Shown piece by piece: positions 1 through 8,532 of a DNA stretch of 64,000 bases; position 1 is the stretch's first letter; each line of letters opens with the position of its first letter. The position numbers and the translations under genes were made by a program. Source of the DNA: Rhodoferax sp. (GTDB lineage Bacteria > Pseudomonadota > Gammaproteobacteria > Burkholderiales > Burkholderiaceae_C). Below the pieces are notes generated by a model. That model worked only from the letters and a program-made list of their open reading frames with translations, was not told where the DNA came from and ran no database searches. Where the stretch lies: the NCBI RefSeq assembly GCF_028688795.1, contig NZ_JAQTXM010000022.1, positions 1 through 64,000 on the forward strand, in the 5' to 3' direction.

Positions 1-98
1 CTCTCACCTTCATGTGGGTAGCTAGATGGGTAGCTGGGAAAAATTTAAGTCTTTAAATTTTCATTTTTACAATATAAATCAATAACATAGAACAAATC

Positions 99-914
99 AT
101 GAAACTTGCCACCTGGAACATCAACTCACTCACCGTGCGCTTGCCACAAGTACTGGAATGGCTCAGCAGTAACCCGGTCGACGTGCTGGCCCTGCAAGAA
201 CTCAAGCTCACCGACGACAAATTTCCGCATGCCGCCTTCAAGGCGGCAGGTTATGAGTCGGTCTGCTTTGGACAGAAAACCTACAACGGCGTGGCCTTGA
301 TCAGCCGCACACCCGCGCAAGACGTGGTGCGCAACATTCCCGGCTTTGATGACGACCTGGCGCGGGTCATCAGCGGCAGCTTTACCCTGCCCGCAAGCGC
401 TGGTGAAACGACGCCTGCAACGGGAGGTGCCGTTCAAACCATCCGCGTCGTAGGCGCCTATTTCCCCAATGGACAAGAGCCCGGCAGCGACAAGTTTGAG
501 TACAAATTGGCTTGGCTAAAAGGCCTGCGCGACTGGTTGCGCGCTGAATTGCTGGTGCACCCCAACCTGGTGCTGATGGGCGACTACAACATCACCTTTG
601 ACGACGCCGATGTGTGGGACCCGGTGGGCATGAAAGACCAGATTCACTGCACCGATGAAGAGCGTTACGAGTTGAACGCCCTGGTGGCGTTGGGCCTGGT
701 AGATGCACACCGGCTGTTTCCCCAGCCGGCAAAGAGTTATTCGTGGTGGGACTACCGGGACTTCGGCTTCAGGCGCAACCACGGCCTGCGCATTGACCAC
801 ATTTTGGTCAGCAAGGCGCTGCAACCCCGCGTGGTGGCTTGCTCGATTGACAAGTTACCACGTAAAAATGAGCGCCCCAGCGACCACGCGCCGGTGGTGG
901 TGGCACTGGGCTAG
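99..914 (+). CDS. xth: Exodeoxyribonuclease III
   Basis: This 271-residue protein is a Mg-dependent AP endonuclease/3'-5' exonuclease of the exonuclease III (EEP) family, acting in base-excision repair. The sequence shows the family motifs in order: WNINS at residues 6-10, LQELK with the metal-binding Glu34, YNGVAL, GDYNIT, RIDHIL and the C-terminal SDHAPV with catalytic His263. The length equals that of typical XthA. The ATG at 99 follows an AT-rich leader without a strong ribosome-binding site. It is convergent with the next gene, 33 bases away, and no clear terminator is visible between them. The family assignment is secure. Confidence 0.95.
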   Translation: MKLATWNINSLTVRLPQVLEWLSSNPVDVLALQELKLTDDKFPHAAFKAAGYESVCFGQKTYNGVALISRTPAQDVVRNIPGFDDDLARVISGSFTLPASAGETTPATGGAVQTIRVVGAYFPNGQEPGSDKFEYKLAWLKGLRDWLRAELLVHPNLVLMGDYNITFDDADVWDPVGMKDQIHCTDEERYELNALVALGLVDAHRLFPQPAKSYSWWDYRDFGFRRNHGLRIDHILVSKALQPRVVACSIDKLPRKNERPSDHAPVVVALG

Positions 915-947
915 CCAGGTGCCGCACCGGCGACCGGGCCAATGCGC

Positions 948-1874
948 TCAACCAAAGGCGTCGGGTGGCAGCCCTGCCAGTGCAGCGAGTCCTTTCAGGT
1001 CTACGCGCCTACAGGCCAAATCAACCTCGGCAGCAAAGTGGGTAAACCCGGTCTCGGCGCTTGCCAGATCACGCGCCCAACGCTGCACGGCCAGCACATC
1101 ACCCCACGCCAGCGCCTGTCTGAACACAGCAAGTTTTTCTTCTGGCGGACGCAGCAGGGCGGTCTGCGTTGGCCCGGCTGTGTCGCTCGCGCCCAGCACC
1201 AGTTGCAGCATGCACGACAGGCTGGCTTGGTTGAATGGCTTCATCAGCACGGCATCAAAGTCCAGACTGTCGGGCAAACCGGCTGGCCGCACCGCACTGC
1301 CTGACACCAGGATGACTGGCAACCGGCGCAGGCCGACCTCCTGACGCAGCGCTTGCAAAAAGTCCCAGCCCGTCATCCCCGGCATGTGCTGATCCACCAG
1401 CACCACATCAAAGCCCGCCTGTGCACGCTTGCAAACAACCAACGCCTGCGCGCCACTTTGTGCCAGCTCAACCCACAGACCCCACTGACTGCACATGACC
1501 TCAAGCAGTCGACGCGTATCTGCATCGTCGTCAACCACCAGAGCCCGGTATCGATGCCCCGCAGGCTCGGGGGTGCGGGTCGCTTCAACCGCCCTGGCGG
1601 GCACCTCGGCAGCCGGGGCAGGCAAGGACTGCGGCTGTGGCGCGGCATCGCAGCGGCACAGGGAGAGCACCTCGTCGATCACACCCAACAACGTCACGCC
1701 ACTGCGCTCGACAATAGCCAATCGCTCATCCTCAACAAGGGGGTGTGCGTCACGCTGCATCAGGCGCGTGTAGCCCAAAATATGGTTCAAGGGCGCACGC
1801 ATGTCATGACCCAAGAGCGTAATGCGCCTGAGCACATCCTCAAGACGTGCCAGTTGTGCCTGGGGATCAGACAT
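948..1874 (-). CDS. HisKA-receiver protein without an ATPase domain
   Basis: This 308-residue protein carries a dimerisation/histidine-phosphotransfer segment at residues 8-75 with an H-box (GHDMRAPLNH, His23), a proline/alanine linker, then a receiver domain at about 108-225 with the acidic pocket DDD115-117, phospho-acceptor Asp161 (VLVDQHMPG) and Lys212 (MKPF). Residues 230-308 are unassigned. No N, G1 or G2 box of a HATPase_c domain is present, so it cannot phosphorylate itself and would need a partner kinase or act as a phosphotransfer adaptor. The start codon overlaps the stop of the upstream receiver-AraC gene by 8 bases, implying translational coupling with it. The domain calls are firm; the role is inference. 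Confidence 0.8.
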   Translation of the reverse strand: MSDPQAQLARLEDVLRRITLLGHDMRAPLNHILGYTRLMQRDAHPLVEDERLAIVERSGVTLLGVIDEVLSLCRCDAAPQPQSLPAPAAEVPARAVEATRTPEPAGHRYRALVVDDDADTRRLLEVMCSQWGLWVELAQSGAQALVVCKRAQAGFDVVLVDQHMPGMTGWDFLQALRQEVGLRRLPVILVSGSAVRPAGLPDSLDFDAVLMKPFNQASLSCMLQLVLGASDTAGPTQTALLRPPEEKLAVFRQALAWGDVLAVQRWARDLASAETGFTHFAAEVDLACRRVDLKGLAALAGLPPDAFG

Positions 1875-2655
1875 CGCTCAAAGCGCTCTGCTGCCCACAG
1901 GATTGGCGGTACTCGCGCGGCGTGACCTGGTAGCGCCGCCGAAAGGCACGGGTAAAGTCGCCCGGGTTGCGGTAGCCAATTTGATCGGCCACCCGGCCAA
2001 TGGCCTGCGAAGACGATGCCAGCAGACGGCGCGCCGTTTCCAGCCGCAAATCATCAAGATAGTCAAACACCGTCATACCCAGATGGTGGCGAAACAAATC
2101 GGTCAGCTTGCGTCCATTGCTGCCCACGCGGTGCGCCAGCTCGGTCAACGAAGGCGGTTCAGCCATCTCGGCACCCAGCAAATCAATGGCATGCTGTAAC
2201 AGCACCTGGTCGCGATCTGTCGGCGGCGCAAACCGCTCCAATGTGCGCAACGTGCCCAGCGCCTCCAGCCGGTTGAACTGCTGGCGCAGCGTTAACTGCA
2301 CGCCCACCCGGGCGATCACCTCATCCTCGATAAAAGGCTTGGTAATGTAATCAACCCCACCCAGAGCAAAACCCTTGAGTTTGTCTTGCAACAACGTGCT
2401 GGCTGTCAGAAAGATCACGGGAATGTTGGCGGTACGCATGTCAGCCTTGAGTTGCTGGCAAATGGCAAAGCCATCGATCCCTGGCAACTTGAGGTCCAGC
2501 AAAATCAGGTCAGGTTGACCTGCGAGCGCTTTGGCGACGCCATCAGTGCCGTCCAGAGCCACCATGATCTGCCCGGCGCGGTCACCCAGATACGCCAGCA
2601 ATAGGCCAATGGACGCTGCTTCGTCGTCAATGATGAGGATTTTCTGGTGGGGCAT
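1867..2655 (-). CDS. Response regulator with AraC-type DNA-binding domain
   Basis: This protein of about 262 residues has an N-terminal receiver domain (IIDDE pocket, phospho-acceptor Asp in LLDLKLPG, Lys in ITKPF) and a C-terminal AraC/XylS double helix-turn-helix, seen in LTELAHRVG and the classical GYRNPGDFTRAFRR segment. It is a DNA-binding response regulator. An in-frame GTG at 2682 would add nine residues; the ATG at 2655 gives the usual receiver N-terminus (PHQKILIIDD) and is preferred. It overlaps the HisKA-receiver gene downstream and is divergent from the kinase-like gene at 2884 across a 228-base region, so it may control that array. Target genes are unknown. Confidence 0.87.
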   Translation of the reverse strand: MPHQKILIIDDEAASIGLLLAYLGDRAGQIMVALDGTDGVAKALAGQPDLILLDLKLPGIDGFAICQQLKADMRTANIPVIFLTASTLLQDKLKGFALGGVDYITKPFIEDEVIARVGVQLTLRQQFNRLEALGTLRTLERFAPPTDRDQVLLQHAIDLLGAEMAEPPSLTELAHRVGSNGRKLTDLFRHHLGMTVFDYLDDLRLETARRLLASSSQAIGRVADQIGYRNPGDFTRAFRRRYQVTPREYRQSCGQQSALSDV

Positions 2656-2883
2656 GGCTGGCGAAAAACCCTCATTTTGCACGCTTCAAGCCAAGCACAC
2701 CGCCCACCTTAACCTCCACTTAGTCTCTAGCGGCTAAGTATTCGTCGCTGTCGGCTCACTCTTGCTCGACCCTGGCTTACACAATTGAACCAAAAAGAAT
2801 AGTGACTGCCTTCAAATGCTCCTCATCCCTACGCATCCCACTCCCCAGCCCAATCTCGCAAAATTTGCATCGCAGGTGTCAGC

Positions 2884-4089
2884 ATGTCTGTAGGGTTGGA
2901 CATCCAACTACTAGAGCGCATGAGCGAAGGGGTAATTCTGCTTGACCCCAAGGGTCAAATGACCGACTTCAACAAGGCAGCCATGCCTTGGGTCAAACAT
3001 TGCCTGGATTCGGCTCCCATGTTGCGCCAACTGATTGACAGCGTTGCCCAGGGGCAGGCTACGACACCGCTGGCCATGCCTCAGTTGGGACTGAGCTTGC
3101 CCGCCAAAACCCGGCCGGATTTTTTCCTGTGCACAACGGATACCAAAGGCTACGCGATCTTCGTGGCGCAGGCACCACTACCAACGCTACCGCTGACGCT
3201 GCAAGCTCAGGACACCGACCTGTTTCAATTGCTGGGCAAGGAAACACGCCACGAACTTACGCTGTTTCGCCAGATGCTGAGCCAAATAGACACCGATCAG
3301 AATAACTTCAGCACAGACCTGCACCAACGCTCACACCGGCTGAGCCGGCTGCTGCTGGCCTTTGACCAACTTGCACAACTGCACCAGAGCAACAGTTTCT
3401 CGGCCGGTGAACGACTGTCACTGCTAACCCTGGTGGAAGAAGTCTTGCAGGGCATGCAAAAAAACAAATGCGGCTATGTGATGGATGTCCCAACTGCGGG
3501 GACGTTGCCGGTGGGCAGCGCGCTGTACGGCGATGCCCAGTGGCTCAAATGCGCCGTGCAAGTTCTGCTGGAGGGCATCAGCAACAGTGCCCCAAGCTAC
3601 AGCCGGGTCACCTTGCGTATCCGCCAAAACGGCAGTTACATCGTGCTGAGCAGCCACTATTGCCACGAAATGACCAGAAACACTTCTGTGCCATTCACTC
3701 CCAGCAACAGTTTGCGCCGGATCCTGCATGTGGACGCCGACATTGGTGTGCAGATCAGCCAACGCATTGTAGAAATGCATCGTGGTCAATTGATTGTCAC
3801 TGCGATGCCTGAGGAGGAAACTGACACCAACCCAACTGGCATCGAGTCTTTCACCCTGATATTGCCGCTGGGTACACCTGCGAACGGTGAACTGCCGCTG
3901 ATTTGCCAACGTTGCCCGACCACGCTGCAGGCCGAGCAGTTCGCCAATGACTTGGCTTTGCTTATGCCGCACAGCCCGATTGGCGCCGGCCTGCAGGATG
4001 AAGAACTTCAGATGCTTGCCGAGATATCGTTCCCGCTATCCACACAAGGCAACTCGCCAGCAGCAACAACCTTGAAAGGACGCTCATGA
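2884..4089 (+). CDS. Degenerate PAS/histidine-kinase-like protein
   Basis: This 401-residue soluble protein begins with a PAS-like segment (about 9-95) and then resembles a histidine kinase: an H-box-like KETRHELTLFRQ with His123, a long helix, and a C-terminal half laid out like HATPase_c. The ATP-site motifs are badly degraded: the N-box position reads VLLEGISNSAP, no DxGxG G1 box is visible, and the region matching the last helix (IGVQISQRIVEMHRGQ) lacks the glycine-rich lid. It is probably a pseudokinase or phosphotransfer scaffold. Its stop overlaps the start of the receiver gene at 4086 by 4 bases, which points to a cognate pair. An AGGTG sequence precedes the ATG. Confidence 0.7.
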   Translation: MSVGLDIQLLERMSEGVILLDPKGQMTDFNKAAMPWVKHCLDSAPMLRQLIDSVAQGQATTPLAMPQLGLSLPAKTRPDFFLCTTDTKGYAIFVAQAPLPTLPLTLQAQDTDLFQLLGKETRHELTLFRQMLSQIDTDQNNFSTDLHQRSHRLSRLLLAFDQLAQLHQSNSFSAGERLSLLTLVEEVLQGMQKNKCGYVMDVPTAGTLPVGSALYGDAQWLKCAVQVLLEGISNSAPSYSRVTLRIRQNGSYIVLSSHYCHEMTRNTSVPFTPSNSLRRILHVDADIGVQISQRIVEMHRGQLIVTAMPEEETDTNPTGIESFTLILPLGTPANGELPLICQRCPTTLQAEQFANDLALLMPHSPIGAGLQDEELQMLAEISFPLSTQGNSPAATTLKGRS

Positions 4090-4448
4090 AAAAAATCCTG
4101 ATCGTGGATGATCATGCAGATTTAAGGCGCCTGCTCGCCATCACCCTGGGCAAGGAGTACGACATCATACAAGCCGATGATGGCGTGACGGCGCTTGAAG
4201 CAGTGCGGGCCAGCAGGCCGCAGATGGTCCTGCTGGATGTCATGATGCCCGGCGAAATGGACGGGCTACAGGTGCTATCTTGCATCAAGACCGATCCCGC
4301 ACTCAAGAACACCCTTGTGGTCATGATCACAGCCCGTGGCCAGAAGACCGACATCGAACTGGGACGGTCATTGGGTGCTGACAATTACATCACCAAGCCA
4401 TTCAGTCCGCTCAGTCTGGTGACCTGGATACAGACTCAACTGCAGTGA
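4086..4448 (+). CDS. Stand-alone CheY-like receiver (1 of 3)
   Basis: This 120-residue protein is a single receiver domain with Asp8-Asp9, phospho-acceptor Asp51 in LLDVMMPGE, the Thr of MITARGQ and the Lys of ITKPFSP. There is no output domain. Its sequence is very close to the receivers at 7026 and 8137 (shared RRLL, ITLGKE, DVMMPGExDGLQVL and KPFSP blocks), so the three are local duplicates. It is translationally coupled to the degenerate kinase gene upstream (ATGA overlap). Stand-alone receivers usually work by protein-protein contact; the target here is unknown. Confidence 0.9.
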   Translation: MKKILIVDDHADLRRLLAITLGKEYDIIQADDGVTALEAVRASRPQMVLLDVMMPGEMDGLQVLSCIKTDPALKNTLVVMITARGQKTDIELGRSLGADNYITKPFSPLSLVTWIQTQLQ

Positions 4449-4521
4449 TGTTGCTCAGGCCTTCAGAGGTTTTGGCATCCATGGCGTCATGGTTGGCGGG
4501 CGCACGTGCGGGGTACAGTGA

Positions 4522-6984
4522 TTGAAGCTCAAATTCTTCCAGCCAGACACGGCTAAGGCGCCACCCCCGTTCAAGAAATTTATCGCGGTCTCCGTCGGCA
4601 CCCTGCTACTGGCGCTCACCATCGGCTGGCTTATCTTGTTTGGCATACTGGAGATCATCCAAAAACGCCAGTTTGGCGAGGTCAGGCAGGTGGCCGGCAA
4701 CATCGTGCGGCTCCACAGCCAATACGTCCAAACCACCGCTGACCGGTTGGTGACCCTGATGCAGCTTCAGGACAGCGCTGCACTGCCCCAGCTTCTTGAC
4801 TTGCTGGCTGGCACCGAGCAAGGCATGGCGCTACAGGTCGGGCGCTTCAGTGCCCAGGGGGTCTTGCAACAAGGCAGCGGTTGGCTGGCCCAAGGTGCAG
4901 ATATTTCTACCAGCGCTTTCTTTCTGCAACATCAGGCGCAGCCATCGAGCGCGCTGCTATTCACCCCACCGACCCTGCCCTCGGACAAATCCGTGATCCA
5001 TGTCAGTCGGCGCATCAGCCGTAGCGATGGCGGTTTTGACGGTGTGTCAGTGGTGGCAGTACCGGTTGACTACTTCATCCGATACTTCCTCACAACTAAC
5101 CTGCTTCCCGGCAGTGTGCAAATGGTGGCAACGCTGGACGGTAGTATTCTGGCGCGGGTGCGCGACAAGGTGTCGGTGCTCGGCACGGTTCGTGCCACGC
5201 TGCCGTTGATTGCCCAGATGCGCGAAGGAAAGTCTTCTGGCTACGGCGTCTTCCGCAGCCAAACCGATGGCATTGAGCGCAGCTACTACTACCAAACTGT
5301 TCCTGGCTACCCGCTGTTTGTCATGTTCGGGGTGTCCACCGAAAACATTCAGGCTCGCACAGAGATTGCCCGCAACGCCCTGATCCGCCTGGGACTCCTG
5401 ATCAGCGGCATGATGCTGGTGACGACCCTGGCTTTGATCTACTTCGAAATTCGCAGACACCACTATCTGGCCGAGCAAACGAGACTGCTGCATGAGCTTC
5501 AGGTCAAGGACGAACGTTGGGAGGCTGCACTGGCGGGCTCTAACGACGGCATATGGGATTGGCACGCCGACACCAACCAGATTTATATCTCGGCACGGGC
5601 CATGGCCGAGTTGGGTTACCCGGCCATGGCCGAGACGTTCGACATGTCCGCCTGGCTACAGATGATTCATCCCGACGACCAGCAGGATGTGACCAACGCG
5701 TTCATGCAGAACCGTCGGGGTCTGCTTCCCATTTTTAGTACCGAACATCGCTTTCAGTGCGCCGACCGCAGCTACAAATGGTTTTTTGCGCGTGGCAAGG
5801 CCAGTTTTGATCAAAACGGCAAGGTGGTGCGCGCGGCAGGCTCGACAACCAACATCACGATGCAACGCTTGCTGGCGGAAAAAGTCCAGGACTACACCGC
5901 GCAACTCGACGCCCTCTTCACGATGAGTACCGACGGCTATGTGACCTTTGATGCCGATGCGAAGGTAAGCTACCAAAATCCAGCCTTCCAGAAAATGACC
6001 GGTTTGGCGCCGGCGATGTTACATGGGCTTGATGCGGCAAGATTTCAGACGCTGGTCAGCGGCTTGTGCGCACCCGACAGGCCATTCCCCCCATTGGAGA
6101 TGCTGCGCCAAATGTCTGCTTCGACAGACGGGCCCGACCATGTGTTGGTCGAGTTGCTTGCGCCGGCCCACCTGATACTGCAAACCAGCCTGAAAATCGT
6201 CGATGAGAAGCAACTGACCCAGGTGCTTTACTTTCGGGATGTCACCCAGAGTACCCAGTTGGAGGAAATGAAATCCGATTTTCTGGCCACGGCAGCCCAC
6301 GAGCTGCGCACGCCCATGACAAACGTCATGGGCTTTGCCGAGTTGTTGAACATGCGTGACTTCGACACCGCTGAGCGCAACGAATTTCATGGCCTGATCC
6401 TGAGAAATTCGCAGCGCATGGTCGATATTCTGGACGAGTTGCTCGATTTGTCCAGAATCGAATCAGGCGGTCACAAAGACATTCATCTGGCCTGTGTCAA
6501 CTTGCGTGACGTCGTGCAGGGACTCTTGGACAGCTTCATACTGCCCGAGGGGCGCGAGGCACCGCTGGTTGTCTTGCCAGACCTGTATTGCCACGGCGAT
6601 TTGCGCAAGGTCAGCCAGATTGTGCTTAACATCCTGTCAAATGCCTACAAATACTCGGCCGGCCAGGGTGGCCCCATCCTCATCACCAGGGCCGTGTCGG
6701 CCGCAGCCAAAGATGCCAGTCTGGTTGGCATCACCATTCAGGATCAGGGCATGGGCATGGCACCACAGCATCTGGCACGCATCTATGAGCGTTTTTATCG
6801 GGTTGACAAATCGTGCAACACGCCAGGCACCGGCTTGGGTATGAGCATTGTGAAGGAACTGATGGACCTGATGAATGGCAGGGTACTGATTGACAGCACA
6901 CCAGGCCAAGGCACCACGGTCACGCTGCTTTTTCCCGCTGACCTTACAAACACAGACCAGCGCAGCGGTTGTGACGCAGCTTAG
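4522..6984 (+). CDS. Membrane sensor histidine kinase (Cache-like, PAS-PAS, HisKA, HATPase)
   Basis: This 820-residue protein has a transmembrane helix at about 20-47, a periplasmic sensor of about 240 residues resembling Cache domains, a second transmembrane helix at about 287-309, a PAS_3-like domain (335-445), another PAS (460-575), a HisKA H-box AAHELRTPMTN with His593, and an intact HATPase (N-box LNILSNAYKYS, G1 DQGMGMA, G2 GTGLGMSIV). It is the only complete kinase in the array and the likely phosphate source for the receivers. The start appears to be TTG at 4522, because TGA lies directly before it in frame and no ATG occurs before the first membrane helix. Confidence 0.88.
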   Translation: MKLKFFQPDTAKAPPPFKKFIAVSVGTLLLALTIGWLILFGILEIIQKRQFGEVRQVAGNIVRLHSQYVQTTADRLVTLMQLQDSAALPQLLDLLAGTEQGMALQVGRFSAQGVLQQGSGWLAQGADISTSAFFLQHQAQPSSALLFTPPTLPSDKSVIHVSRRISRSDGGFDGVSVVAVPVDYFIRYFLTTNLLPGSVQMVATLDGSILARVRDKVSVLGTVRATLPLIAQMREGKSSGYGVFRSQTDGIERSYYYQTVPGYPLFVMFGVSTENIQARTEIARNALIRLGLLISGMMLVTTLALIYFEIRRHHYLAEQTRLLHELQVKDERWEAALAGSNDGIWDWHADTNQIYISARAMAELGYPAMAETFDMSAWLQMIHPDDQQDVTNAFMQNRRGLLPIFSTEHRFQCADRSYKWFFARGKASFDQNGKVVRAAGSTTNITMQRLLAEKVQDYTAQLDALFTMSTDGYVTFDADAKVSYQNPAFQKMTGLAPAMLHGLDAARFQTLVSGLCAPDRPFPPLEMLRQMSASTDGPDHVLVELLAPAHLILQTSLKIVDEKQLTQVLYFRDVTQSTQLEEMKSDFLATAAHELRTPMTNVMGFAELLNMRDFDTAERNEFHGLILRNSQRMVDILDELLDLSRIESGGHKDIHLACVNLRDVVQGLLDSFILPEGREAPLVVLPDLYCHGDLRKVSQIVLNILSNAYKYSAGQGGPILITRAVSAAAKDASLVGITIQDQGMGMAPQHLARIYERFYRVDKSCNTPGTGLGMSIVKELMDLMNGRVLIDSTPGQGTTVTLLFPADLTNTDQRSGCDAA

Positions 6985-7025
6985 GTCACACCATTAACCG
7001 GCTTTTATTCAAGGAGTTACCCATC

Positions 7026-7397
7026 ATGTACGCCGCACCCGTCGTCCTGATTGTTGACGACCACTCTGACATACGCCGCCTCCTCAGCATTACCCTGGGC
7101 AAGGAGCATCGGACCATTGAGGCAGCGGACGGCGTTGCGGCGCTTGAGGCCGTGCGCCACCACCGCCCGGGCATGGTCCTGCTTGATGTCATGATGCCCG
7201 GCGAACTCGACGGCCTGCAGGTGCTCGAGGCGATCAAGACCAACCCGAAAACCAAAAACACCCCGGTGGCCATGATCACGGCGCGGGGTCAGCTGGCCGA
7301 CCAGGACAAAGGCCGTGCCCTCGGCGCCGACGCCTATTTCATCAAGCCCTTTAGCCCGCTGCAAGTTGCCTCCTGGGTGAGAAATCACCTGAAATAA
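7026..7397 (+). CDS. Stand-alone CheY-like receiver (2 of 3)
   Basis: This 123-residue single receiver domain has the Asp11-Asp12 pocket, phospho-acceptor Asp54 (LLDVMMPGE), Thr in MITARGQ and Lys in FIKPFSP. It sits 41 bases after the membrane kinase and 7 bases before the PAS protein, preceded by a good AAGGAG ribosome-binding site. It closely resembles the receivers at 4086 and 8137. It has no output domain, so it would act through a partner such as the AAA protein at the end of the array (inference). Confidence 0.9.
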   Translation: MYAAPVVLIVDDHSDIRRLLSITLGKEHRTIEAADGVAALEAVRHHRPGMVLLDVMMPGELDGLQVLEAIKTNPKTKNTPVAMITARGQLADQDKGRALGADAYFIKPFSPLQVASWVRNHLK

Positions 7398-7404
7398 GCA
7401 CCCC

Positions 7405-8103
7405 ATGGCTCTGTACCACCCCGCCATACCCACCGTACTGACAGACCCTCCACGTGCATTGCCCATTGAGTCGGGGCCACTTTGGCAGGCCATCAACCAG
7501 CACTCGCTGGTGTCCATGGCCGACCTAGCTGGCCGCATCACCTATGTCAACGACAATTTTGTCAATCTGAGTGGCTACAGCCGCGAAGAGCTGATCGGGC
7601 AAAACCACCGCATTGTTAAATCCACCGTGCAGAACACCACGTTTTGGGTCGGCATGTGGAAAACCATCTCTAGCGGGCAGGTCTGGCGTGGCGATGTGTG
7701 CAACCGGGCCCGGGATGGCTCTCTGTACTGGGTGAACTCCCAGATATCGCCGGTGTGCGATGCCCACGGTCGCATCGAGAAATACCTGTCCATCCGCACC
7801 GACATCAGCGCACTGAAAATGGCCACAGTTGAACTGGAGCTGACCCAGGCGCTGCAAGCCGCTAACGAGGCTCTCACGTTGAGCAAGTTCTATCTGCGCG
7901 CCATTCTGGACCTGAGTCCCGACGGTTTTGTGTCGTTTGATGCCGACCGGCGGGTGAAGTACGCCAACCCTGCATTGACCCGCATGACCCAGATCAGGCT
8001 CGACCAGATCATCGACCGCGATGAACAAGTGCTGGCAGAACTGCTGGCCAGTCAATGCTCAGCCGGTTGTCCATCCTTGACTTTTGAAGCCATGCGCTGT
8101 TGA
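7405..8103 (+). CDS. PAS-domain protein without output domain
   Basis: This 232-residue cytoplasmic protein carries one full PAS/PAC domain (about 25-140: NDNFVNLSGYSREELIG, then YLSIRTDIS) followed by a helix and the first part of a second PAS (about 150-210, ILDLSPDGFVSFDADRRVKY). The protein stops in a Cys-containing tail soon after. The second PAS resembles the second PAS of the kinase at 4522, so this may be a duplicated and 3'-truncated kinase. No kinase, cyclase or DNA-binding module is present. The ATG at 7405 has only a weak ribosome-binding site and follows the receiver stop closely, suggesting co-translation. Confidence 0.75.
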   Translation: MALYHPAIPTVLTDPPRALPIESGPLWQAINQHSLVSMADLAGRITYVNDNFVNLSGYSREELIGQNHRIVKSTVQNTTFWVGMWKTISSGQVWRGDVCNRARDGSLYWVNSQISPVCDAHGRIEKYLSIRTDISALKMATVELELTQALQAANEALTLSKFYLRAILDLSPDGFVSFDADRRVKYANPALTRMTQIRLDQIIDRDEQVLAELLASQCSAGCPSLTFEAMRC

Positions 8104-8136
8104 CCCACTCGACATGCCCTTAGTTAGGACTGCATC

Positions 8137-8499
8137 ATGCGTTACATACTTGTCGTGGACGACAATTCCGATATCCGCCGTTTGCTGAGCATGACGTTGG
8201 TCAATCAGTATGAAGTTATAGAAGCTGACAACGGTACGGGGGCGCTCCATGCGATCCGAAAATTCCATCCGGCGGCGGTCTTGTTGGACGTGATGATGCC
8301 AGGCGAGATCGATGGCCTGCAAGTACTCGACGCCATCAAGTCTGACCCCAAGACAAGCGACATTCCGGTAGCCATGGTGACCGCGCGCGGCCAGCAGGCG
8401 GACCGCGAGGATGCAACGCGGCGCGGTGCGGATGCCTATTTCATCAAACCATTCAGTCCCCAGCATGTGATTTCCTGGATTCTGGAGCGTGCCCACTGA
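8137..8499 (+). CDS. Stand-alone CheY-like receiver (3 of 3)
   Basis: This 120-residue receiver domain has Asp8-Asp9, phospho-acceptor Asp51 (LLDVMMPGE), Thr in MVTARGQ and Lys in FIKPFSP. It is a paralogue of the receivers at 4086 and 7026. It lies 33 bases before the Sel1-AAA gene and is therefore the receiver most likely to work with that protein. There is no output domain. Confidence 0.9.
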   Translation: MRYILVVDDNSDIRRLLSMTLVNQYEVIEADNGTGALHAIRKFHPAAVLLDVMMPGEIDGLQVLDAIKSDPKTSDIPVAMVTARGQQADREDATRRGADAYFIKPFSPQHVISWILERAH

Positions 8500-8532
8500 A
8501 CCTTGACGCGCCAGCGCGTTTTCAAGCCTCCC

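Noticed and set aside
1..98. Direct repeat GGGTAGCT at the left edge as part of the palindromic family
   Set aside because: It lacks the paired arms; the similarity is only a few bases.
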